Below are positions 57,065 to 64,000 of a stretch of DNA of 64,000 nucleotides, piece after piece. The position numbers and the translations under genes are program-made. The notes beneath the pieces are model-generated. The model saw only the letters and a list, made by a program, of their open reading frames with translations. It was not told where the DNA came from and did no database searches. Source of the DNA: JABDII01 sp963815325 (GTDB taxonomy: Bacteria > Gemmatimonadota > Gemmatimonadetes > Gemmatimonadales > GWC2-71-9); NCBI GenBank assembly GCA_963815325.1, contig CAWFGG010000002.1:62001-126000 (forward strand). Direction: 5' to 3'. Within the stretch, counting starts at the first letter, position 1, and each line of letters opens with the position of its first letter.

Positions 57065-57275
57065 AACGCATCCAGAGGAATTCAGGCTATGGTGGCGCGC
57101 GGCGGGATCGGGATGGCAGGCTTGAACCTAATGGGGGCCGGAGCAAAGGGAAGTCGCGCCGAGAGGGCCCCTTATGCCGCGTTCAATGGAGAATAAGGGC
57201 GGGCTCTGCCAGTAGACGACGCAATCGAAGGCCGGTTCGGCCAGCGGTGTCGGACAGCGGATGTTAAACAGCGGA
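57065..57275. other. Non-coding stretch between pepA and the lasso-type gene
   Basis: About 210 bases between the pepA start and the terminator hairpin. I see no open frame with a good ribosome-binding site and no clear promoter; the pepA promoter probably lies here. Confidence 0.4.
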
Positions 57276-57304
57276 GCGGGACGAGCATGTTATGCCCGTC
57301 CCGC
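57276..57304 (-). terminator. Terminator hairpin after the lasso-type precursor gene
   Basis: A 13-base stem (GCGGGACGAGCAT against ATGCCCGTCCCGC, one mismatch) with a 3-base loop, 32 bases after the precursor stop on the minus strand, then a modest T-containing tail. It insulates the precursor from pepA, 212 bases further downstream on the same strand. Confidence 0.6.
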
Positions 57305-57335
57305 CCCGCATCAAGTCCCCTGCCCACCGATGTGG

Positions 57336-57473
57336 TCAGCTCGTCCGGCACTCCTCTGCCCGTGGATGAGCCTCGCAGTATTCGGTCAGGCCTGGGAGAA
57401 GGACCCAGGCGCGGGTAAGATCGCGGAATGTCCCAAAGCGCTGAAGCGCTGGCCGTTCATACTGGCGCTGCAT
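57336..57473 (-). CDS. Lasso-peptide-type RiPP precursor (orphan)
   Basis: 45-residue peptide. The leader matches the lasso recognition pattern YxxPxLxxxGxxxxxT: YERPALQRFGTFRDLT at residues 5-20. The presumed core begins at AWVLLPGLTEYCEAHPR and continues to the stop, with two cysteines. For a lasso ring an acid is expected 7-9 residues from the core N-terminus: the first glutamate is position 10 if the core starts at Ala22 and 9 if at Trp23, so ring size is uncertain. The ATG at 57473 is preceded by a perfect AGGAGG four bases away, one of the best ribosome-binding sites in the window. No lasso cyclase, leader peptidase or recognition protein gene is in the window. Confidence 0.72.
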   Translation of the reverse strand: MQRQYERPALQRFGTFRDLTRAWVLLPGLTEYCEAHPRAEECRTS

Positions 57474-57918
57474 GAAGCCTCCTGCCATCGAGTGGCAAGG
57501 CATTGAATTCCCGAGCGGACTACGGACGTCGTCCAACGGGTTACAAATCCTGAACACCACACCCGCTCTCGGACTGCTTCATGGGCAATCCGCATGCCTC
57601 GAAGTTCCCGGTCCTGGTCCCGTCGATCCGCTCAGGCAGGCGGTAGGACATGAGCTGTTAACTCACGCAAAGATAATATGTTAGGATCCGATGCGTTTCC
57701 ATTGCCCACCGCGCTTTCTGAGGGGAGCCCACGCCCCTACTTCACCCGTGCACCCTGGATCGTAGCAACGACGCTACAATGTCGTATCCTGGAAGCCCCA
57801 AGTCTGCCGATACCTGCAGCAGCCTGTCGCACTGCAGCTGCTTGCACCATCCCTGTCGGGGTTGCGACTCTCCGGTCCCGGCTGCGAGGTTTCGGGCACC
57901 GTCGTCGGAAGGGGCCGC
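57474..57918. other. 445-base intergenic region between divergent genes
   Basis: Lies between the lasso-type gene (minus) and the DUF72 gene (plus). It contains an unusually AT-rich patch around 57668-57685 with a possible minus-strand promoter. I see no further gene, tRNA or repeat; short open frames lack ribosome-binding sites. Confidence 0.5.
57673..57701 (-). promoter_or_regulatory. Possible promoter for the lasso-type gene
   Basis: Minus-strand TGGAAA (57696-57701, four of six consensus bases) and TATTAT (57673-57678, five of six) with a 17-base spacer, in the AT-rich patch about 200 bases upstream of the precursor start. The long leader that this implies is a weakness. Confidence 0.3.
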
Positions 57919-58614
57919 ATGCGCGCATTGGTCGGCATGAGCGGGTACGCGTACAATGAATGGAAGGGCACGCTCTACCCCGCGGATCTCAAGGCCGCGG
58001 ACATGCTGGGCTACTATGCCGGCCGGTTCTCGACCGTCGAGATCAACAACACGTTCTACCGGCTGCCCAAGGAGAGTGTCGTAGCCTCCTGGGCTGAACA
58101 GGTTCCGGACGCGTTCACGTTCGTCCTCAAGGCATCCCGGCGAATCACCCATTTCAAGAGGCTGAAGGACGCCGGAGACGAGTTGTCCTACCTGCTCCAG
58201 GTATCGTCCGCGCTTGGGGCGAAGCGCGGCCCGACTTTTTTTCAGCTGCCGCCCAACATGAAGAAGGACCTGCCCCGGCTGGAGGGCTTCCTGGCCCTTC
58301 TTCCTGAGGGCTGGCCCGCGGCATTCGAGTTTCGGCACGAGAGTTGGTTCGATGACGAGGTCTATTCCACGCTCCGCGCTCGCGGCGTGGCCCTCTGTGT
58401 TGCGGACACCGATGAGGGCGCAACGCCGCTCGTCGGCACCACCGACTGGGGGTACTTCCGATTGCGTCGCAGCGCATACGATGATGGCCGGCTCCAGGAG
58501 TGGGCCGATCGCATCGCGGGACAATCCTGGAAGGAGGCCTACGTCTTTCTCAAGCACGACGAGGGTGTAAACCCGCTGCACGCGGCCCGCCTCGCCGAGC
58601 TACTCGCGCCCTGA
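57919..58614 (+). CDS. DUF72 (YecE) family protein
   Basis: 231-residue TIM-barrel-like protein of unknown function. Family marks: LVGMSGYAYNEWKGTLYP at the N-terminus, FSTVEINNTFYRLP, FVLKASRRITHFKRL, FFQLPPNMKKD and FEFRHESWFDDEVY. The start ATG at 57919 has GGAAGGGG upstream. It is the first gene of the plus-strand island. Confidence 0.92.
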   Translation: MRALVGMSGYAYNEWKGTLYPADLKAADMLGYYAGRFSTVEINNTFYRLPKESVVASWAEQVPDAFTFVLKASRRITHFKRLKDAGDELSYLLQVSSALGAKRGPTFFQLPPNMKKDLPRLEGFLALLPEGWPAAFEFRHESWFDDEVYSTLRARGVALCVADTDEGATPLVGTTDWGYFRLRRSAYDDGRLQEWADRIAGQSWKEAYVFLKHDEGVNPLHAARLAELLAP

Positions 58615-58786
58615 CGTGATCCGGCCCCGCGCCTCCTTCCCAACCCACGTCCCGGGGATATATTCGCGGCGGCACCGCCATTGCCGGGCGGCATAGCGCA
58701 TCGCGGCGGCACCGCTCATTCGGACGGACGGGCGGCATGAAAGCGGACGACTCGATCTCTTCTCTACCTGGTTTTGGAGGATAGCA

Positions 58787-59563
58787 ATGAAAACAGCCGT
58801 ATTGCTCGGCGCGGCCTTCGGCCTCGCCCTGGCACAGCCGGCCACAGCAATGGCCCAAGAGCAGCCGACGACGCCCCCCATGTTGTTCGTCTACAACGAC
58901 TATGTGGCTCCCGCCAACACGGCGGCCTATGAAGCGGCGCTGAAGGAGGGGCTCGGTAAGGTCCTGGCTAGCCCGGCAGGCGCCAAGCTCGACTGGATCG
59001 CCGCTTCAGGCTCCGGAAACTGGTACCTGTACGCCTTCCCCATGCAGAGCATGGGCGACATGGACCGCATCAACCAAGACTGGGAGACCGCAATGGCCGC
59101 GGCGGGTGGACCGGCGATCTTCGCCAAGTCCGATGCGCTGGTCGATCACTCCGGCTCCTCGATGGTGGCATTCAGGCCGGACATGTCCTACGTCCCGGCC
59201 AATCCGAGCAAGGCGGAATCGGAGGGCACCTTCCGCCACTGGACCTACTGGTACCCGCTGCCGGGCAAGGCGCAGGAGCTCGAGGCCGTAGCGCGGGAGT
59301 TCGCGGCGATGTACAAGGCCAACAACATGGACACCGGCTGGCGGGTGTACCAGGCCATCACCGGCCCGGAACTTCCCCTCTACATCGTGGCGAACAGCGG
59401 CATGGACCCGGCGGATTATTACGCGACCGGTGCCCGAAATGATGCGACGCTCGGCGACGCCGACAATGCGCTCTTCGAGAAGGCGTTCAAGCTCACCCGC
59501 CGGGTCGAGACACGCGACGGCATGATGCGGCCGGATCTCGCCGCGGCGGCGTTCAAGAAGTAG
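58787..59563 (+). CDS. Secreted protein with two alpha-beta-barrel-like halves
   Basis: 258 residues with a clear signal peptide (LLGAAFGLALAQPATAMAQE). I do not recognise a named family. Two halves appear related: each has an aromatic strand (PMLFVYNDYVAPANTAAYEAA; TYWYPLPGKAQELEAVA) followed by helices and GW-type strands (GNWYLYAFPM; GWRVYQAITG), as in dimeric alpha-beta-barrel (ABM/NIPSNAP-like) folds. The ribosome-binding site GGAGG is 6 bases before ATG. A strong terminator follows directly, so it is probably transcribed alone. Confidence 0.6.
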   Translation: MKTAVLLGAAFGLALAQPATAMAQEQPTTPPMLFVYNDYVAPANTAAYEAALKEGLGKVLASPAGAKLDWIAASGSGNWYLYAFPMQSMGDMDRINQDWETAMAAAGGPAIFAKSDALVDHSGSSMVAFRPDMSYVPANPSKAESEGTFRHWTYWYPLPGKAQELEAVAREFAAMYKANNMDTGWRVYQAITGPELPLYIVANSGMDPADYYATGARNDATLGDADNALFEKAFKLTRRVETRDGMMRPDLAAAAFKK

Positions 59564-59588
59564 GCAACTCCTTCGTCGGTTGGGGTGG

Positions 59589-59623
59589 AACGCGGGGGGG
59601 CCGTTGAGCCGCCCCGCGTTTTT
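59589..59623 (+). terminator. Rho-independent terminator
   Basis: AACGCGGGG pairs with CCCCGCGTT across a 14-base loop, followed by three more T, giving a five-T tail. It begins 26 bases after the secreted-protein stop. Confidence 0.75.
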
Positions 59624-59739
59624 CCATCCCGCGTGAGCCAGAGCCCGGGCGAAACCAACAGGGCCGCGAGGCGGTGGCTCCCGTCTGCGTCCATCGCGCC
59701 CTATCTTCCAGGCTACCCTACCAATTCTCGGAGTCGAGC

Positions 59740-61408
59740 ATGCGTCGGATGCCGGTATACCTCACCCTCGGACTGACCGCTCTCTTCACCGTGGCGTGCC
59801 GTGCCGACCGGGCTACTCCTGCCGGTGGGAGCGCCGAGCCTGCGGCACTCACGGACAAGTACACCTCCGTGCGACTCACGACCGACATGAGCCAACTGTC
59901 CGAGCATGAGCGGCAGATGCTGCCACTCTTGATCGAGGCGGCGCGCGAAATGAACCGCGTCTACTGGAAGCAAGCGTACGGCAACAAGGACAGCCTGCTC
60001 GCGTCGATCGCTGACCCCAAGCTCCGGCGCTTCGCCGAGATCAACTACGGCCCCTGGGACCGGGTGGACGGCGACGCCCCCTTCCTTCCGGGCGTCGGCC
60101 CCAAGCCGGCCGGCGCCAATTTCTACCCGGCGGACATGTCCAAGGGCGAGTTCGAGGCCGCGCTCGACGCCCGACCCGAACGGGTGGCCGCGCTCAGGAG
60201 CCTCTACACCTTGGTGCGGCGCGACCAGAACGGGGCCCTGACCACCGTGCCCTACTCCGAGGCCTATGCCGCAGAGCACGGCCGGGCGGCCCAGAACCTC
60301 CGCGCGGCGGCGGAGCTGGCCGATGACCCCGGGCTCAAGCAGTACCTGAACCTCCGCGCCGACGCCTTGCTGAGTGACGACTATCAGCCGAGCGACTTGG
60401 CCTGGATGGACATGAAGGACAACGGCATCGACATCGTGGTGGGGCCGATCGAGACCTACGAAGACCAGCTCTACGGCTACAAGGCGGCGCACGAAGGCGT
60501 CGTCCTCGTCAAGGACAAGGAATGGAGCCGCCGGTTGTCACGCTATGCCGCGTTGCTGCCGGCCCTTCAGCGCGGGTTGCCGGTCCCGGCCGAGTACCGC
60601 CGCGAGACGCCGGGCACGGATGCCGATCTCAACGCGTACGACGTGGTCTACTACGCGGGACAGGCCAATGCCGGATCCAAGACCATCGCGATCAACCTGC
60701 CCAACGACGAGGAGGTGCAGCTGGCGAAGGGGACTCGGCGCCTCCAGCTCAAGAACGCCATGCAGGCCAAGTTCGACCGCATTCTGGTGCCGATCGCCGG
60801 CATGCTCATCGCCGAGGACCAGCGGCAGCACGTCACCTTCGACGCCTTCTTCGGCAACGTCATGTTCCACGAGGTGGCCCACGGCCTGGGCATCAAGAAC
60901 ACGCTCGACGGCCGGGGCACCGTGCGCCAGGCGCTCAAGGAGCAGGCCTCGCGCCCTCGAAGAGGGCAAGGCCGACGTGCTGGGTCTCTACATGGTGACC
61001 AAGCTCCACGAGATGAACGAGCTGGCGAACGAGGACCTGAACGACAACATGGTCACCTTCATGGCCAGCATCTTCCGCTCGATCCGATTTGGCGCCTCGA
61101 GCGCCCACGGCCGGGCCAACGTGGCCCGGTTCAACTTCTTCAAGGAGATGGGTGCCTTCAGCCGCGATCCGGCCACAGGCACCTACCGGGTGGACTTCGC
61201 CAAGATGCGTGAGGCCATGAACGCGCTGTCGGCCAAGATCCTGACCTATCAGGGCGACGGCGACTACTACGGGGTCCAGGACTACATGGAGAAGTACGGC
61301 ACCATCGGGCCCGAGCTCCAGGCCGACCTGGATCGCCTGGCGACTGCGGGGATTCCGGTCGACATCGTGTTCGAGCAAGGGATGGCGGTGCTGCAGCAGG
61401 GACCGTAG
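59740..61408 (+). CDS. M49-like (dipeptidyl-peptidase III-related) metallopeptidase lipoprotein, one frameshift
   Basis: Predicted lipoprotein zinc peptidase of about 555 residues. Signal with lipobox-like FTVAC (Cys20), then a helical N-terminal region and the zinc motif HEVAHGLG (His377, Glu378, His381) followed ~25 residues later by ALEEGKADVLGLY with the third ligand glutamate. HExxH followed by EExKAD is the pattern of bacterial relatives of family M49. Near 60952 one extra base splits the gene just before ALEEGKAD; removing it restores KEQASALEEGKAD. The C-terminal part continues to a stop at 61406-61408. GGAG lies 6 bases before the ATG at 59740. Confidence 0.8.
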
Positions 61409-61437
61409 CCCAGGCAAGTCCGGCAGCGGCCCAACAA

Positions 61438-61471
61438 GCAGCGCGGGCCGGCGATCGCCGGCCCGCGCTGC
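61438..61471. terminator. Perfect GC palindrome, bidirectional terminator
   Basis: A 34-base perfect palindrome (17-base arms, GCAGCGCGGGCCGGCGA and its complement) lies between the convergent M49 gene and the first barrel paralog, so it can end both transcripts. Its core GCGGGCCGGC is shared with the two palindromes at 62295 and 63156. Confidence 0.6.
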
Positions 61472-61491
61472 GTTCGGTACCCTGAATTAGC

Positions 61492-62157
61492 CTAACGAGA
61501 AAAACCTACTGTCCCCATGATCGAAATGACCTTGTTCTTGATGCTGTACGGATCAGGCTCGTCATCGACGGACGTGAGCCCTAACGTGTAACGCACATCG
61601 ACGCCGACCTCGGCCCCTCCGACATCAACACTGACCCCACCGCCGAACGCCACACCGAAGTCGGTGCTCTTGATCAGGAGACCTGCATCTTCACAATCCA
61701 CGCTGGCTGAAGTGCCGCCGGCGATGCTCGCCTCGATCTTGCAGCTTGCCTTGAAGGCCACGGCCGGGCCCGCATAGACATGCGGATGAACTTTGCTGCC
61801 CTCGATCGGGATGTTGATCTTGAGCAGCACCGGGATTTCGATGTAGTCGCCTTTCAACTTGACCTCGCCGCCCATCTCACTCGCCTTGAAGCCCTTTTGG
61901 GAGTAGAGCACCTCCGGCTGGACTGCAAACACGTTGCCGATCATGAATTCGGCGAACACGCCTGCGACAAGACCGGCCTTGCTCTCGGTGGAGGCACCGA
62001 GGTCGGTCTCGAACTCGTCGATGTCACCCCCGCCAATGTTGGCAAGGTTTGCTCCGCCCTTGACTCCGAGCTTGATGCCCTGCGCCGAGGCCTGAGACAC
62101 GGCCAGGCTGGCGGCGAACAGGACCGCGACCACAGCCAACAGGGAACGTCGTAGCAT
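61492..62157 (-). CDS. Small outer-membrane beta-barrel protein, paralog 1
   Basis: 221 residues, PorT/OmpA-like small barrel family (about eight strands expected). Signal peptide MLRRSLLAVVAVLF to QASAQG, then IKLGVKGGANLANIGG, the conserved AEFMIGNVFAVQPEVLYSQKG hairpin region, KINIPIEGSKVHPHVYAGPA and a final strand ISIMGTVGFSR ending near an aromatic. Two cysteines (FKASCK and VDCED) may form a disulfide, and both are kept in the paralogs. The ribosome-binding site is AAGGAGT. Function unknown; members are often structural or adhesion-related. Confidence 0.82.
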   Translation of the reverse strand: MLRRSLLAVVAVLFAASLAVSQASAQGIKLGVKGGANLANIGGGDIDEFETDLGASTESKAGLVAGVFAEFMIGNVFAVQPEVLYSQKGFKASEMGGEVKLKGDYIEIPVLLKINIPIEGSKVHPHVYAGPAVAFKASCKIEASIAGGTSASVDCEDAGLLIKSTDFGVAFGGGVSVDVGGAEVGVDVRYTLGLTSVDDEPDPYSIKNKVISIMGTVGFSR

Positions 62158-62220
62158 GGTCCGACTCCTTTCTCAGTTGGTCCTCAACCCCGCTCCAGCG
62201 CCCAAAACTCATGGATTGAA

Positions 62221-62250
62221 GGTGAAGTGGTGATGAAGATTGTGCGGAAA
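62221..62250 (-). promoter_or_regulatory. Repeat block upstream of barrel paralog 1
   Basis: Minus-strand TTTCCGCA, TTCAT and CTTCA separated by five bases each; the TTC cores lie 12 and 11 bases apart. The block is 64-93 bases before the start codon and is shared with paralogs 2 and 3. Confidence 0.45.
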
Positions 62251-62294
62251 TGGCCAACGGAGAGACCACTCCCCTAGCATCAGTCCCAGTAGCA

Positions 62295-62323
62295 GCGCGG
62301 GCCGGGTCGAGCCCGGCCCGCGC
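62295..62323 (-). terminator. GC palindrome after barrel paralog 2
   Basis: 12-base perfect arms (GCGCGGGCCGGG and its complement) with a 5-base loop, about 24 bases past the paralog 2 stop. Related in sequence to the palindromes at 61438 and 63156. Confidence 0.55.
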
Positions 62324-62346
62324 GATCATGGCCCTCCTGTGTCCGC

Positions 62347-63009
62347 TTACTTGTTGGGCGAGAAACCCACCGTGCCCGTGATCGAGATGACGCGGTTCTT
62401 GATGTCGAACGGATCGGGATCGTCAGAAACCTTCGAGAGCCCGAGCGTGTAGCGCACGTCGACCCCGACTTCGGCTCCACCGACGTCGAACGCGATCCCT
62501 CCACCGAACGCGACACCATAGTCCATGCTCTTGACTGGAACATCGATCGATGGATCATCGCAATTCACGTTGGCATCGACCCCACCCGAACTTCCCGACA
62601 CCTTACAGCTGGCCTTGAACGCCACGGCCGGGCCGGCGTAGACGCTCGGACGCACCTTACTGCCCTCGATCGGGATGTTGACCTTGAACAGCACCGGCAC
62701 TTCGACGTAATCGAGCTTGAACTTGGCTGCTGGGCCTGTTGCAACGTCTTCCTTTATGCCCTTCTGCGAATAGAGGACCTCGGGCTGGATCGCGAACATG
62801 TCGCCGATCATGAACTCCGCGAACACGCCGGCCACGAACCCGAGTTTGGTCTTGGTGCTGCCGAGGCTATCGGCGTCCTTCCCGCCGATGTCGGCAATGT
62901 TCACCCCGCCCTTCACCCCGAGCTTGATGCCTTGGGCCGAGGCCTGAGGCACGGCCAGGCTCGCCGCAAACAGAGCCACGAGGACAGCCCACAAAGATCG
63001 TCGTAGCAT
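62347..63009 (-). CDS. Small outer-membrane beta-barrel protein, paralog 2
   Basis: 220 residues and collinear with paralog 1: the same signal peptide type (MLRRSLWAVLVALF to QASAQG), GIKLGVKGGVNIADIGG, AEFMIGDMFAIQPEVLYSQKG, KVNIPIEGSKVRPSVYAGPA and end ISITGTVGFSPNK. It differs mainly in the surface loop after VKGG and in the loop holding the second cysteine (NVNCDD). The ATG at 63009 follows AAAGGAGT; the frame is open upstream but that part is the promoter region. Confidence 0.82.
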   Translation of the reverse strand: MLRRSLWAVLVALFAASLAVPQASAQGIKLGVKGGVNIADIGGKDADSLGSTKTKLGFVAGVFAEFMIGDMFAIQPEVLYSQKGIKEDVATGPAAKFKLDYVEVPVLFKVNIPIEGSKVRPSVYAGPAVAFKASCKVSGSSGGVDANVNCDDPSIDVPVKSMDYGVAFGGGIAFDVGGAEVGVDVRYTLGLSKVSDDPDPFDIKNRVISITGTVGFSPNK

Positions 63010-63080
63010 CGTCCAACTCCTTTCACGTTCGTCCGGCACGTCTCCCCAATTACCAACATTGAAAGCTGAAGAACTGAGAG

Positions 63081-63107
63081 TGAAGGAGTCGTGAAGATTG
63101 TGCGAAA
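63081..63107 (-). promoter_or_regulatory. Repeat block upstream of barrel paralog 2
   Basis: Minus-strand TTTCGCA, TTCAC and CTTCA separated by five bases each, so that the three TTC cores are exactly 11 bases apart. The block is 72-98 bases before the start codon. Such spacing is typical of OmpR/PhoB-family response-regulator sites. Confidence 0.5.
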
Positions 63108-63155
63108 CGGTAGGCACCGAGCGACGAGACCTCGGTGCGATCTCATAGAAGCAAG

Positions 63156-63180
63156 GCGGGCCGGCTCATCGCCGGCCCGC
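63156..63180 (-). terminator. GC palindrome after barrel paralog 3
   Basis: 10-base perfect arms (GCGGGCCGGC and its complement) with a 5-base loop, about 27 bases past the paralog 3 stop; the minus strand continues TTGCTTCT. Confidence 0.55.
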
Positions 63181-63206
63181 ACCTGCTCCAGGTTGCCGAG
63201 TTCCCG

Positions 63207-63851
63207 CTATCGGTTGCTCGAGAACCCAACCGTGCCCATGATCGAGATGACTTGGTTCTTGATATCGTCGGGATCGGAGAAATCGTCGATGCTCGACAGC
63301 CCGAGCGTGTAGCGGACGTCCACTCCAACCTCCGCCCCACCGACATCGAAACTGACCCCCCCGCCGAACGCCAGGCCGAAATCGGTGCTCTTGATCTCGA
63401 GACCCGCATCGTCACAACTCTCGCTGGCTGAAACACCGCCGATGTCCGCCGCCAATTTGCAGCTCGCTTTGAAAGCCACGGCCGGACCGGCATAGACGCT
63501 CGGGTGAACCTTGCTGCCCTCGATCGGGATGTTCAGCTTGAGCAGCAGCGGCACCTCGACGTAGTCTACCTTCAGCTTGACCTCGTCGCCTCCAATGCTC
63601 TCCTTGGCTCCCTTCTGGGAGTAGAGGACTTCCGGCTGGATCGCGAACATGTTGCCAAGCATGAACTCCACGAACCCGCCAGCTACGAAGCCGGCCTTGC
63701 TCTCAGTACTGCCAGCATCACTCCCACCCAACTTGGCGAGGTTCACCCCGCCTTTGACCCCGAGCTTGATACCTTGGGCCGAGGCCTGAGGTACGGCCAG
63801 GCTTGCTGCGAACAGAACCGCGACCACAACCAACAAGGAACGTCGTAGCAT
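63207..63851 (-). CDS. Small outer-membrane beta-barrel protein, paralog 3
   Basis: 214 residues, closest to paralog 1 in its last strands (ISIMGTVGFSSNR). Signal peptide MLRRSLLVVVAVLF to QASAQG, then GIKLGVKGGVNLAKLGG, VEFMLGNMFAIQPEVLYSQKG and KLNIPIEGSKVHPSVYAGPA. The cysteines are in FKASCK and ASESCDD. Further copies could lie beyond the right edge. The ATG at 63851 follows AAAGGAGT. Confidence 0.82.
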   Translation of the reverse strand: MLRRSLLVVVAVLFAASLAVPQASAQGIKLGVKGGVNLAKLGGSDAGSTESKAGFVAGGFVEFMLGNMFAIQPEVLYSQKGAKESIGGDEVKLKVDYVEVPLLLKLNIPIEGSKVHPSVYAGPAVAFKASCKLAADIGGVSASESCDDAGLEIKSTDFGLAFGGGVSFDVGGAEVGVDVRYTLGLSSIDDFSDPDDIKNQVISIMGTVGFSSNR

Positions 63852-63912
63852 AGTCCCACTCCTTTCCAGGAAATCCGATGGCACCCAGCGAGCAAAGCTC
63901 GCCCTTCAAGAA

Positions 63913-63939
63913 TGAAGAACCAGTGAAACCACTGCGAAA
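63913..63939 (-). promoter_or_regulatory. Repeat block upstream of barrel paralog 3
   Basis: Minus-strand TTTCGCA, TTCAC and CTTCA with TTC cores exactly 11 bases apart, 62-88 bases before the start codon. The five-base spacers differ from those of paralog 2, while the repeat units are kept. Confidence 0.5.
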
Positions 63940-64000
63940 CGACCTCGCGAGCGCAAACTCACCGAGGTCGGGGGGCTTCGGTCTCGCCATCGAGACCACG

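Noticed and set aside
57090..57135. T-arm-like GGTTCAAGCC, possible tRNA
   Set aside because: On checking, the stem does not pair over five bases and no matching acceptor or anticodon arm lies at the right distance.
57065..58786. Lasso-peptide maturation genes near the precursor
   Set aside because: I looked for an asparagine-synthase-like cyclase, a transglutaminase-like peptidase and a PqqD-like protein in all frames nearby; only pepA, DUF72 and the secreted protein are present.

Overview
This 64 kb window is GC-rich (roughly two thirds G+C), gene-dense bacterial chromosome. Almost every gene from 1 to 57 kb lies on the minus strand, with 1-14 bp overlaps, and most are housekeeping genes. 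The gene set, the beta-barrel proteins that imply an outer membrane, the LVIVD/Ig-like lipoprotein, the UPF0182 protein and a stand-alone lasso-type leader peptide together suggest a Gemmatimonadota-like organism. That assignment is inference; there is no rRNA or tRNA gene in the window to confirm it.

Layout, read along the minus strand from high to low coordinates. (1) 63.9-61.5 kb: three tandem paralogous small outer-membrane beta-barrel genes. Each has the same 11-bp-spaced upstream repeats and the same type of GC palindrome at its 3' end. (2) 61.4-57.9 kb is the main plus-strand island: a DUF72 protein, a secreted protein and an M49-like metallopeptidase lipoprotein. (3) 57.9-57.06 kb is mostly non-coding, but holds a 45-residue lasso-peptide-type precursor with a strong ribosome binding site and its own terminator. 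(4) 57.06-38.8 kb is a housekeeping run: pepA, a TonB-plug barrel, yicC-gmk-rpoZ-coaBC-udg-dnaB-radA-ispD-tsaC-LMW-PTP-aroE-comF, the glycolytic set gap-pgk-tpiA, secG, carA and an HU-type protein. (5) 38.7-36.5 kb: moaD-moaE-moaA-trmL. (6) 36.4-26.8 kb: mdh-sdhC-sdhA-sdhB followed by an outer-membrane barrel, an Ig/LVIVD lipoprotein and an M28 peptidase. (7) dcd alone on the plus strand at 26.3-26.8 kb. (8) 26.06-12.1 kb: a complete 14-gene respiratory complex I operon, nuoA to nuoN, with a readable promoter and an operator-like palindrome. (9) 12.06-1 kb: phosphomannomutase, a UPF0182 membrane protein, carbamate kinase, sucC-sucD, ndk, yceD-rpmF-plsX and fabH-fabD-fabG-acpP-fabF (cut by the window edge).

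The genes fit an aerobic respiring organism. Malate dehydrogenase, succinyl-CoA synthetase and succinate dehydrogenase feed complex I and the quinone pool, and the fab/plsX cluster makes membrane lipid.

An important caution is that at least twelve single-base indels interrupt otherwise intact genes: sucC, nuoM, nuoG, nuoA, dcd, the M28 peptidase (four), the sdh-linked barrel, sdhA and the M49 peptidase. Most look like one-base insertions. Because several of these genes are essential or part of complete operons, I read them as sequence or assembly errors rather than gene decay, and I annotate the whole gene span in each case.

The most interesting items are the orphan lasso-type precursor at 57336-57473, the shared operator-like repeats of the three barrel paralogs, the sdh-linked surface-protein operon and the palindrome at the nuo promoter.
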